64,000 nt of DNA from Toxorhynchites rutilus septentrionalis (taxonomy: Eukaryota; Arthropoda; Insecta; Diptera; Culicidae): positions 104,391,766-104,455,765 of the forward strand of contig NC_073744.1 of assembly GCF_029784135.1 (NCBI RefSeq), read 5' to 3'. Positions 8,521-18,330 of the stretch are shown piece after piece; position 1 is the first letter of the stretch, and each line of letters starts with the position of its first letter. The notes beneath the pieces are model-generated. The model worked only from the letters and a program-made list of their open reading frames with translations, was not told where the DNA came from and made no database searches. Both the position numbers and the translations under genes were made by a program.

Positions 8521-9039
8521 AAGCGGGTACAAATGCAACGCTTTGGCTCGGTTATTCAAGACTGCATATCCCTTAATGTCACTGGCTCACTGAACCTTCG
8601 AGCATACCGTTTGATGATTAGGCAAAATGTTGATAACTATTTGCTGCGATAACCAGTACCATTATGCATGAATTGACCTAAATTAGAATTTGTTTGCAAT
8701 TAAATTCGTAAATTGTTTCATTCATTCACTAGTTTAATCAATACATGCGAAAGATAGCTCTGCGCAGCGGCGATATCGTACCCAATGAGGAACATCCGAG
8801 GTGCGATTATTGCTAATTGAAAAAACACAAATGATTACTAAGCCAACGGCAGTCCTACGTCAACCTTGCGGTTATATCATAGGTATAACCCATCCATAGT
8901 TTTTAGTAAACAGCTTTTTAGCTGCCGGGGAAATTAACACCAAACTATATACTATATATATTCCATGCCAATTATTGTTCGTAATTGTTCTTTATAGTTT
9001 TCATTCAAGGGCGCTACATTTTTTTATATTTTTTCTCGA
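8521..9039. other. No gene; module end shared with 14598-14710
   Basis: 8690-8920 read in reverse matches 14598-14710 and carries the AGTCCTACGTCAACC junction (8851-8865) next to a GGTTATATCATAGGTATAACC palindrome-like stretch. No coding frame is convincing. Confidence 0.6.
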
Positions 9040-9502
9040 AAGCTGAGGATTTTTTAGATAACATATCCAAAAATGTGTCCTTCTTCGTTTTTAAATTATG
9101 ATTTTTCAAATTTAACCTATGGTTGAAAAAATCATGTTTCTCCTTTTTTCCAAAAATTACGTTTTTCAAAAATTCATAACTTTTGATCTACTGAACCGAT
9201 TCAGATAATCGACATAGTTAATTCAAGTCAATAATTTCACACTTGCAAAAAAATTTGTTTGTTAATTTATAAAAAAACAGATACAATTATTAATCACAAA
9301 AACAAAATTAATTTTTTTCGCAAGTGCAATATTTTTCCAAAAAATTCTAGGCTTTAATTTGATATATCTATCATCTGAATCGCTCTAGCAGTTCAAATGT
9401 TATGAATTTTTGAGAATAGGAAAAAGGGGAAGAAATTAATATTCCGAACTATCGGTTAATTTAAAAAAATTATAACTCAAAAAAAAAAAAGAACATATCT
9501 AA
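9040..9502. repeat. Dispersed AT-rich repeat with internal inverted copies
   Basis: TTCATAACTTTTGATC at about 9172 recurs inverted at about 9400 and again at about 10690, each with a GATTCAGATAATCGAC-like flank. The non-LTR copy at 9503-10458 is inserted inside this repeat, whose right part is 10459-10743. Confidence 0.65.
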
Positions 9503-10458
9503 TAAGGCAAATTGCTTATAATGAATTTTTCCACATTCCTCGTCAGTATACGCTCGTAAGTTGGCAGCGCATGTGGAGTGGTGATGAGTTCGGTCGTTGG
9601 TTACACACGATTATCCCTAAGGTCTCGACGAGTGCATGGTTCAAGGGATTGAATGTAGGTCGTGATTTCATTCGCGTGATATCTCGGCTTATGTGCAATC
9701 ACTACAACCTAAACGCGCATCTCTATCGCATTGGGCTCGCAGCAAACAATCTTTGTGATTGTGGCGATGGCTACCACGACATCGAGCATGTTGTCTGGTC
9801 GTGTATCCGGTTTCATGCGTGTCGCTCTCAGCTCTCTAGAGCACTGAGAGCACAAGGCAGACAATCGGATATCCCCGTCCGGGATATCTTAGGTAGCCGG
9901 GATCCTGATCTTCTGCTTCATCTATACCTGTTCCTCAGAAACGCCGATGTCAACGTTTAATGATGTTTCCTTCGTTGTGTCCCCGTTTCATATCCCTCCT
10001 ATCCGATCGATAAACTTTTACTTAGTCGCGGCAATACATACACACACTCTTTACAGATGCACGGGCCGAAGGTTGTGCAGTCCACTGATTATTCAACAAG
10101 AGCCAAAGGTTGTACCGCTCATGACAACTCTACACGAGCTGCTGATTGCGCCGCCATTCTATCCTGGATTCCTCGAGTCGAGAAAGACGCACCACGCTAG
10201 ATATGGGGTACAGACTAGGGGGGCGTTGCTGATTAATGGTCAGCTGCATCCCAATAGGAAGTATCCCGTGTCGGGCACACGTACAGAGCATCGAAGACAT
10301 ACCAATTATGAGAACACTTGTAATACTAACCTCGAGTCAACCGCGAGTAATCGGTTACATATTACTAACATAGTCTAAGCAAACATTGTCAAAATATTGA
10401 ACTCCCGGCCCCGTTAGGCTGACGCCATATGAGCCTTAATAAAATATATATTTTGGAT
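9503..10458 (+). mobile_element. 5'-truncated non-LTR element, 3' end only
   Basis: Homologous to the last ~960 bp of the non-LTR nested in the LTR array (37477-38440). Homology begins abruptly at AGGCAAATTGCTTATAATG and ends with AATAAAATATATATTTTGGATA plus an A-tract. I could not identify a clear target-site duplication. It differs from the array copies at several positions, for example three extra bases in the GTGGTGATGAG stretch, so it is an independent insertion. Confidence 0.88.
9505..9960 (+). pseudogene. C-terminal fragment of non-LTR ORF2
   Basis: The open frame from 9505 to the TAA at 9960 encodes the region after the RNase H domain: SWQRMWSGDEFGRWLH, then the Cys/His motif CDCGDGYHDIEHVVWSC, typical of the C-terminus of I/LOA-type ORF2 proteins. 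Reverse transcriptase and nuclease domains are missing because of 5' truncation. Compared with the array copies it has one extra residue (SGDEF versus SEEF) and FHACRSQ in place of FHAARSQ. Confidence 0.85.
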
Positions 10459-10743
10459 AAAAAAAAAATCTTATTTTGAGTTGAGAATCCTCAGTTTTCA
10501 AGAAAAAATATAGAAAAATATAGCGCCGTTGGTCCCGAAACCATGTAAACTATAAAAACGGATACAATCAAGAATTACAAGAAAAAAATTCAAATTTCTT
10601 GCAAGTTTGACATTGTTTCCAAAAAAGACTAGCTCATTAACTTCAATTTGATGTATCGATAATCTGAATCGGCTTAGTGGTTCAAAAGTTATGAGTTTTT
10701 GATAAAAGTCATTTTTGGGAAAAAGTGAAAAAAATCGAATCAC

Positions 10744-11119
10744 CCCAGCAAACATTAAATCGTATAACTTTGCATATGATAAGTTACATAAATTCGTATC
10801 AAATCACAATCGCATAAAATATCAATCAAAATATCGATCATGTATATCTAAACTCGAATAAAATGCAAAAAAAACGATTTTCCATGTCATCGATGGATTG
10901 AGTGGTAATATTGTCGGATCAAATCGCATATCAGTCCAAAAAGCATCGCATATCGTTATATACGGCTTTATATGCGTACACAATATGGCATATACGTATA
11001 TAGCCTCCACTTTTGCGTGTATATGCTAGTTATATGCATCATATATCATACAAATGTGTCTTGGTTGTATGTATATCGCCTCCAATTATAGCTATTCATA
11101 CGACTTAATGTTTGCTGGG
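10744..11119. mobile_element. 376-bp MITE with CCCAGCAAACATTAA termini
   Basis: CCCAGCAAACATTAAATCG at 10744 is mirrored by CGACTTAATGTTTGCTGGG ending at 11119 (one mismatch in ~19). The interior is rich in CATAT/TATAC motifs and non-coding. A 2-bp AC flanks both sides, possibly the target duplication; the superfamily is undetermined. Confidence 0.75.
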
Positions 11120-12479
11120 ACCCAACAAAAAAATAATACAGGTTCAATATTTTACCATAAAGAAAACAAGCTACCAATTTTCACGAAAATCTTTCACGAA
11201 AATCTGAAAACCACTATATCAGTTTGGTATGGAATGGCTGCAATAATACTGCAGTAATACTGCAATAGTTCACAAATTTCAAAGTTCGCGTTTTTCTTGT
11301 TGTTTTTCATGTCTTTTAGAAAATATCTTTAACTTCCTTGAATAGTGGATGTGATATAATCCACTTTATATATGTATATATATTAATAAATATTTTCAAA
11401 CGAATACATTTGTCAAACAAACTGCAAAACTAAATACTTTTATACTGTGCCTTAATTTTTTTATTTTAACGTTCAAAGACTCTTCAATAAAAATGGCATT
11501 GAAAAACTGAGTAAAACTGACATACAATTATGACGGATGATTGCTTCTTGATTGACGCGTGCTCCAACTGGCGAACTGCCAATTAAAAGGCACTCCAACT
11601 AAAAAAGCGCTATAAAACTACTATAAAACTGTGAAAAATATATAAAAAATATACGAAGACTCGTTTTGTCGTTTATGAGTTTGTTTTTTTTAAGTTACTA
11701 CTAGGCATGTTTGCGGATTAATGGAAAGATATGATATGTTGATCCTTGATATGAGAATGAAAGTTAACAATTGGAAAAAAAATAAAATTCATGTGAATGG
11801 AGACGATTTTTGTGTACAGCACATGCCACGTGGGCCTTTTGCTGATTAAATAAGTACGATTTCTTCCAAAACGTCATAATTTTACAACCATTGAGTCGAT
11901 TTCAAAAATCGTAATATCAAATGAAATCTTATTCTTCTATGAATCAACTTTAATCTGTCATTCAAACAAACTCAAAAATTAAATACTACATAAAAACTTT
12001 AATTATAAAGTTTAGAGAATTTGCGACTTAATTTTCTACAATTCGCTCTTTCACACCAAATTTATATCTTGTCGCAATTTCAAACCTCTCAAAATGATAG
12101 GTCAAAGAACGAAAAGCAGGAAAAATTAACAAATAATGGGGGGTAAATAATAAAGCAAAGGTAATCATGGATTTTTAATAGATTAATCTCATAAAAATAT
12201 TGAAAAAAAAAACATTCCTTTTTTAATTTCTCTTTCAAATTTTGATAAAATTGCACTGAATAGTTAAATAAGGGCAATATTAATATTTGAATAAACTTAT
12301 GTAATTATAAACATGTTTATATAAACCTTCCCATCTTCTCATTTTTCATTAAAGACCTTGCGTCAAGACAGCTAGAAATCCATACACTCTCAAATCAAGT
12401 GTGCCTGAAAAAATTATATTCTTCACGTAAACAAGCGATGAAAATGTGGACACTTTTTAGTCAGTGAATTGTATGGAGT
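11120..12479. other. AT-rich spacer, no gene seen
   Basis: About 1.36 kb without a credible coding frame, RNA gene or terminal repeats. Only short scattered open frames with low-complexity composition are present. Confidence 0.6.
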
Positions 12480-12930
12480 TCCACTGCTGTGAGTACAGCG
12501 TTGTACAGGTACTATCGTACCATGACAGACATACTGGTTGGTTGTACATTGTACCGTATGTCAAACTGACAATCAGAATTTTTCCAATTTTCACCACATA
12601 TTTCAATGAAACATGTGTTCTATTTAGCGTCTAAACTATCAAACACAACAAATATGTTTCCAATCTGAGTTATTAACTCAAGAGAAAGTCAGTGAAAAGA
12701 ATGTTTGCCAAATGTTTTGATTCGATTGTTCATGCTACCCACCACTAACCGTCTTAGCGCTGCGCACAGTACAACTGTAGCCATGTACAGCGGTAAAATA
12801 GGTCGGTACAGGTACAGCGATTGTACTGAGTTGCTTGCATGGTTCTAGCGCTGTACATGGTGACAGACATACAATTTTCGAAGTACAACGCTAGTACAGT
12901 TGTATGTCTGTCATAAGTATTATGAGAAAG
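12480..12930. repeat. GACAGACATAC-type repeat with a 53-bp fold-back
   Basis: Several copies of GTACAGC/GCTGTAC and GACAGACATAC in both orientations. TGACAGACATACAA (12861-12874) and its exact reverse complement (12900-12913) form a fold-back. Probably a degraded MITE. Confidence 0.6.
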
Positions 12931-14590
12931 GCCTTTCAGCCATCTTGGAATTTGTATGTAAACAATCTGCAATATTTTGCAATATCTTTTTTTTGCTCTT
13001 TGTGTGTGGAATTGTATTGGTGGGAATAAGAGTATTGAAAAGTTGAAAGGTGAGTATTTTACGGATAAAGTTAGGTTTGTAATATACTCTATCTTATATG
13101 TTTCAGCTCAAGAGAATAAATCGACTTTCGGTATCGGTCGGTGATGGAGGTATTTTTCCCGCGTTTTGCAGTTAGAGACGTCGGTTAATTATTCGATTGT
13201 AAGGTTTCTGGAATTTCAAGTTTTCCTATATCTAATATTCTTTGTTTCTGTGTTCTTGATTAACAAAAACCTAATGCCTTTTTTTGATGGGGCATAAAAA
13301 GATGATATAAAAGGATTTCTAGGAACTTCCTGCGATTTGTTTTATCGTCGATATTGTTCAGCTCATATATTATAGAAAAAAACCCGAAGCTGTAACTGTA
13401 AAAATAACCATAAGCCACCGATTAATTTATAATTTACAGTTTACAATTCTTCCGCAAGTGCATTTATTTCACAAGTGTGTATATGCGTGACCATTATATT
13501 TAGTGAACAACTAAACGAATGTCAAACATTTGTACTTTACTTTTGCACGTATGAATCTAACGACGAGTATATCGACGAATAATATATGAATCCGTTCAAT
13601 CCGGTGACAAAAGGACTAAAATCAAATAAGAATAGTCCGAAAATGATATTATGCATTATATTTAATAAATATTCCACGCCACTGACATTAATTTATACAT
13701 TTTATTGAACAATATTCTAAAATAGGAAAAAAAGTCACTTGTCCAAAAAAGTTACTCCTGTACGCGCATCGGTGTCTCAGACCGAAGGTGGTGAAAAAGT
13801 GACATACGTCCCTTTCGTACCAACTTATACGATACGCTAAACGATGATGAACAACGAATGACGAAGCTAGAGAGAATCGCAATGTCGTAGTGTTGATGTT
13901 TTCTGAGAAATGAACGAATTATTGATTTCTTGGTCTCTCAGACCTATGCGTGAGTATAGGAGTGTTAACCGTTAAGGTGTTTCGTCGAAATTCTTCGGAT
14001 ATGTTGAATCATTTACGGTCGAACCATAAAAATGATTCCCTGGTGGTGGAGGAGACTGGGAAGAAGAATTTAGGGTCTGCAGGAGAAAAATGCGGACTTA
14101 AAGAAGGTGGTCTCAGCTCCCGTTCTAAAATAGTAGTATTCAAATTCAGAGTGCCGAGGAAAATATACCATACTAGTGGTCAATGATTCTATAAATGTAC
14201 CTCTTTTGAACTAGTAGCTATAAGGACCAAGCAGAAATATTCAAACAAATCAACTATTTCATTCAACATTCAAAGAACAGGTAATTTTGAACAGAAAAAA
14301 TTTTATGTTATATTGTGCATCATTCTCATTGTGTACTTTTTTTTCAATCGTCCTCAAGAAATCATGAAATGGTAAATTTATCAATATACTGAAATACCAT
14401 TTCATTCTAAAACAATTATTCTGCACCATGTTTATTTCAAAATTATATTTAATGTAACTTTTAAAATTATGACATCATACTTTTTTATTACAAATATGTC
14501 TGTTCTTTTTGATTACAAGAAATAAATATTCGCTCGGTTAATCGAATACTGAAAAACAATTATTCGAATGAATCGAATATTTAATAAAAA
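12931..14590 (+). repeat. Composite repeat, copy 2
   Basis: 12931-13265 matches 18110-18330 plus 19657-19700, and 13276-14590 matches 3350-5165 but with a single 505-bp unit. The junction with 12931-13265 shows that the two blocks belong to one larger family. It is less altered than the other copies. Confidence 0.75.
13940..14186 (+). pseudogene. BED-finger-like fragment, copy 2
   Basis: The frame to 14186 reads FRRNSSDMLNHLRSNHKND and then LVVEETGKK. It is the direct counterpart of 4540-4770, with a few substitutions (LRSN for VRRN). It has the same partial His pair, no Cys pair and no downstream transposase. Its presence in two copies at the same repeat position supports descent from one ancestral transposase gene. 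Confidence 0.45.
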
Positions 14591-14597
14591 TGAGTGG

Positions 14598-14970
14598 GTT
14601 ATATCTATGATATAACCGCAAGGTTGACGTGGAACTACCTTAGCTTAGCAATCATTCGTTTGTATTGATTAAATTCTTGATTGAATGAAACAGTTTCCAA
14701 ATTCAATTGAGTTCAATATATTTGCTCTGTGAGTGAAAAAGACGGGTGGGTAATGTCGGGGACATAACCGGAGTGACGTAGGACTATACAAAGGGGACAG
14801 CTTTTGCTAAATATATATTTTAAATATATTGTTTTATTTTCTTCTCCTACGTGAATACCTACCTATCTACCTGAATAATGGATTAGTTTTCTGTTTACTC
14901 TTTATGAACATGTTGGGGGTTCTGAAAAGAACCTTTGGTGTTGTGTTTTTGCTTTTTTTTATACAAACTT
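14598..14970 (-). repeat. Inverted histone-module flank
   Basis: 14737-14970 is an inverted copy of 3150-3355, and 14598-14710 an inverted copy of part of 8690-8920. TGACGTGGAACTA (14625) and TGACGTAGGACT (14774) are two junction motifs 150 bp apart. Confidence 0.75.
14918..14933 (-). terminator. Histone mRNA 3' stem-loop, perfect
   Basis: On the minus strand GGTTCT-TTTC-AGAACC is a perfect 6-bp stem with the histone-type TTTC loop. It is the inverted counterpart of 3156-3171 without the stem mismatch. The coding part that should lie between it and the promoter at 15121-15250 is missing: only ~190 bp separates them. Confidence 0.75.
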
Positions 14971-15120
14971 TCTCAATTTTTTCTCACTATCTCATAGTTG
15001 ATTCTTGATTTTTTCCTGGAGGCTTTGTACTTATTAAATGTTCAACGCCGGGCATCTTTTGGCGTATGCACATATCGTACAATCAAAATGATGGCTGTGA
15101 TAGGGAATGCATAGGTGGTC

Positions 15121-15250
15121 ATCAGCGCGCGTTTTGTACTTTAGCGGTACACGCTCACAGGATAGAGACAAATCGGCAGACTCAGTCAAAGGGTCGAGTC
15201 CAACGAGACGAACGAATGAGCGTTAAAAGGCAGCGATGGCAAAAAAATAC
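15121..15250 (-). promoter_or_regulatory. Histone-type promoter module, inverted copy
   Basis: Reverse complement of 2500-2640. The TATA here is decayed (AAAGTACAAAAC in place of AGAGTATAAAAC). It faces the stem-loop at 14918-14933 with no H2A body between. Confidence 0.6.
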
Positions 15251-15298
15251 ATTCATTACGATTTGTTCGCTCGTTGGATTCACATGCAGTCTAAAAAG

Positions 15299-15314
15299 GG
15301 TCCTTTTCAGGATC
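15299..15314 (+). terminator. Histone mRNA 3' stem-loop with HDE-like element
   Basis: GGTCCT-TTTC-AGGATC followed by ACAAAA fits the histone hairpin (one G-T wobble). An AAAGAG purine element at 15334-15339 lies about 20 nt downstream, where U7 snRNA would bind. The gene it belonged to is not visible upstream. Confidence 0.7.
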
Positions 15315-15345
15315 ACAAAATTATCTTCAATCTAAAGAGTTTATT

Positions 15346-15530
15346 GTTTTGTTATCACTCGATATCCCCATCTTGTTCGGCTAAACCTTTCTGTTTAGCG
15401 ATTGCGTTTGCCACTCGCCACAGCTTTCACAGTTGGAAAATTTCCTCCCATCCAGCTTGTGACATGTTGTACAGTAAATTACATTTAATGCGACGTGCCG
15501 AAGCACCACTCAGTGTCGTATTGGAAGCGA
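15346..15530 (-). repeat. Inverted copy of the H2A 3' flank
   Basis: Reverse complement of 2965-3148. It lies to the right of the promoter copy, so the order is rearranged relative to the left arm. 15531-15900 holds nothing I recognise. Confidence 0.8.
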
Positions 15531-15914
15531 TTTTAACCTGTAATTGAACATTTGCGATGACAGTGGTACAGTGTCGACTTTTAATGTGGGATCATAATTT
15601 GGACCCCGAACCCTATGTTTACAAAAATGTCCAACTAAATATGTCGCATTACAGGTCCGTCCAATTAGCTAAATGTCGAACTAATTGTAAATTACTGTAC
15701 TTTCAATCTGGAAACAATTTAAGAATTGGTGAAAATTGAATAATCAGGAAAGTCCCCAACAATCAATAAGCTCAGAACAACTTCCAAATTCACATACTCA
15801 TCATATCCTGGCAAACAAATTATGAAAAAATCAATTTGTGTTTTATTATTATTTTGGATATTATTTTAGAAAGCATTGAACTGTATTTCGTAAACTCTTT
15901 TTGAAAGGTTTAAT

Positions 15915-15930
15915 GGCCCTGATAAGCGCC
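15915..15930 (-). terminator. Histone mRNA 3' stem-loop of H2A relic 2
   Basis: On the minus strand GGCGCT-TATC-AGGGCC plus ATTAAA; one of six stem pairs is lost. It lies about 150 bp downstream of the H2A relic's recurrent 3' flank (16040-16080), the expected side. Confidence 0.65.
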
Positions 15931-16099
15931 GTGTTTTATGGAAAGGTTCCAATTTAGAAAACTTAGTACTCGTGACTTTGAAAAAAAAACATTTCGAACG
16001 CCCTCGATGCCGCCTTTCTTCTTCTGCTACCTGCTGCCGTTTTGCGATTGCGTTTGCCATTCGCCACTCGCTGCAACTGCCTGTTGTCTTGATGTCCAC

Positions 16100-16217
16100 C
16101 GAACCGAATGTGTTCTGTTCCGAATGCGGGTTTTCTTATCGTCGCGAGCAGCTTTGCCAGCTAACTCGATCACTTCGCCTTTCCCTTCACTTTTCCTCCT
16201 TTACCATGTCCAGACAT
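16100..16217 (-). pseudogene. Histone H2A pseudogene (relic 2), internally deleted
   Basis: The ATG at 16217 (minus) opens MSGHGKGGKVKGKAK, matching the H2A N-terminal tail almost exactly (SGRGKGGKVKGKAK). It then jumps directly to VIELAGKAARDDKKTR, the alpha-3 region, in a different frame. The histone-fold part from LQFPVGR to the second helix is deleted. After KKTR the H2A C-terminus cannot be recognised. A stem-loop at 15915-15930 and an upstream leader resembling that of relic 1 complete the unit. Fewer substitutions than in relic 1 suggest a younger copy or one from a different parent. Confidence 0.85.
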
Positions 16218-16229
16218 GACTGCTTGGAT

Positions 16230-16340
16230 TGGTTTGTTGATGTGTTGTGATGCGAACCGATGTGGTGTACGGTTTGAATGAGAATGATCGTTACGGCAGC
16301 GGAGCGGGGATTTTTAAGCTGACTGGCTGGCTCAAGAATT
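16230..16340 (-). promoter_or_regulatory. Leader and degenerate TATA of H2A relic 2
   Basis: On the minus strand CTTAAAAATCCCC and then ATTCTCATTCAAACCGTA precede the ATG, paralleling TATAAAACACGCGG and TTCTTTCAAACCGTA of the left-arm module. Confidence 0.5.
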
Positions 16341-16479
16341 ACGCATGTGTGAGACTGCGGCCAATGTTTCGTTCATTTTTTTCTTTTTCCTTTCCAATCG
16401 TGCTTCATTCTATTTCGCTACTGCTCTGATTGCCCGTTTTGGTCGGTACGATTTGAGGAGCACAAAATGGACCAATCAA

Positions 16480-16735
16480 AAATGGGCACATAGTGCATTT
16501 TGACAATGCTTGATATTTCACAATTATTCAGTTATTTATCTTAAGAAAAATGATATGTTATTCGTTATGATAGATGCGTAGATATATTTCCTATCAATTG
16601 ATGCAAAAACCTTTGCGATCTATTGAGAAATGCTCGAGTTATAAGCGTTCCAAATCTTGCATTTTTTCCTACTTATTCAGTGCCTAGATTTCCATTTCAC
16701 CCCCTATATATTCCGGTTAGACGTAGTCCTACGTC
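16480..16735 (-). repeat. Upstream module of H2A relic 2 ending in GACGTAGTCCTACGTC
   Basis: About 255 bp, repeated in the same orientation at 17665-17923. It includes GATAGATGCGTAGA and a TATATTCCGGTTA end next to the junction motif at 16720-16735. 16736-17089 has nothing recognised. Confidence 0.75.
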
Positions 16736-17089
16736 AAAAAATGAACAAATGCCGTGTAAAGTCAATTCATTTATTGTGATTGATTATTCTTCGTTACAAG
16801 TAAATTTAATGACGGACCTTTTACGTTTGGGTTGATGACTAGAACAAAATATATGTACGGAAGAATTATCAAACGTTTGATGAACCAGCCTAAGGCTGAA
16901 AATCTTTCCAATAAAGACAAAAAAAAATATCAAACGATTATTTTATGTTACATTTCCCTCTGAAGTGCACATCCCACAAGTGTACATACTTCTCGAATCT
17001 CGAATTTGCTTGAAACTGGGAAGTTCATTCGCTTCTAGTGTCTGCACGATTTTCCCAGGTTCCTAAGTTTAGAAGATCATGTTAGGACA

Positions 17090-17640
17090 GACATATTCCA
17101 CTCTGCACAAAGGCAAGCGAGGACAAAAGTACTCGCAGTTTGCATTTATTTGCAGAGCCGATTTCCCCAGAAACCTCGGTTTAGAAGTCTGTGTTAGGGA
17201 AACACATTTCAATCGGAACAAAAATACCCCCGATTAGTATGAATTCGCAATGCCGATTTCCCCACGCTCCATGGACTTCAAGTGTTAGGGAAACACATTC
17301 CAGTTGGAACAAAAATACCCCCGACTTGCATGAATTTGAAATACCGATTTCTCCAGGCACCTTGGTTTAGAAATCTCTATTAGGGAACACATTTCGGTGG
17401 GAACCAAAGCTCCCTCTACTTTCGTGTGTTCTTCTTCTTCTTTCTTTTTGGCTTTAAGAGGGTTTAAACTTTTCAGTTCACTCGCCTCTAGGCTCTTTCG
17501 TGTGTTTGCAATGCCGATTTCGCTGCTTGGTTTTAAAGTCTGTATTAGGGAACATTTTTCGATGAGAACAAAAGTCCCCCTACTTTCATGTATTTGCAAT
17601 GCCGATTTCCCCAAGGTTGCTTGGTTTTGATGGCTGTGTT
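17090..17640 (-). repeat. ~90-bp tandem repeat array
   Basis: Five CCGATTTC-anchored units (about 17156, 17253, 17344, 17511, 17599), each with GTTAGGGAA and a GGAACAAAAATACCCCC-like core. Related to the 110-bp array at 7550-8520 but inverted. No coding potential claimed. Confidence 0.7.
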
Positions 17641-17664
17641 AGAGAAACTATAAATCGGGCCAAT

Positions 17665-17923
17665 CAAAACGATGCAGTTAGGGCGTTTAGATAACGCCTA
17701 ATATTTTACAGTTATTCAATTGTTTATCTAATGAAAAACAACATTTTGTTAGTTGCGATAGATGCGTAGAAATATTCCCTATCAAGTGATGCAAACATCT
17801 CTCCTATCCAGTACGAAATGTTCGAGCTATAAGCATTCGAAATCTTTCATTTTTTCCTGCATGTTCTGTGTTTAGGTTTTCATTTTACCCTCCATATATT
17901 CCGGTTAGACGTAGTCCCACGTC
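17665..17923 (-). repeat. Second copy of the GACGTAG-bounded upstream module
   Basis: Matches 16480-16735 and ends in GACGTAGTCCCACGTC (17908-17923), one base off the palindromic form. Read on the minus strand it precedes the ~90-bp array, just as module B precedes the 110-bp array on the plus strand. Confidence 0.7.
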
Positions 17924-17929
17924 AAAATG

Positions 17930-18075
17930 ACCCCACGATTAATCGACAATTGAATAAACGAAAAATTTAGACATCTCTATTTGCAGTCAAATCCCTTTCC
18001 ACAGTCCTCTGTATATTTATACCGTTTCCCCTCGCGCACTTATTAACGACACGGTTACACCTTTATTCCACACAT
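17930..18075 (+). repeat. Dispersed repeat 'ACCGTTTCCCCTCGCGCAC', copy 2
   Basis: Counterpart of 5190-5355, immediately after the junction motif at 17908-17923. Confidence 0.8.
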
Positions 18076-18109
18076 CTTGAATACGGTAGCGCAACTTATG
18101 ATAAAGCCC

Positions 18110-18330
18110 TCCAGCCAAATTGGAATTCGTATGTAAACAATCTGCAATATTTTGCAATATTTTTTTTTTGCTTTTTGTGTGCGGAATTGTTTTGGTGGCA
18201 ATAAGAGCATTTAAAAGTTGAAAGGTAAGTCTTTAACGGTTAAAGTTAGGTTTGTAATATACTCTATCTTATTATATGTTTCAGCTCAAGAGAATAAATC
18301 GACTCTCGGTGTCGGTCGGTGATGGAGATA
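18110..18330 (+). repeat. Composite repeat, copy 3, left part
   Basis: Matches 12931-13160 (TATGTAAACAATCTGCAATA onward). It is split by the Harbinger-like insertion at 18331-19656 and resumes at 19657 with TTTTTCCCGCGTT. Confidence 0.8.
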
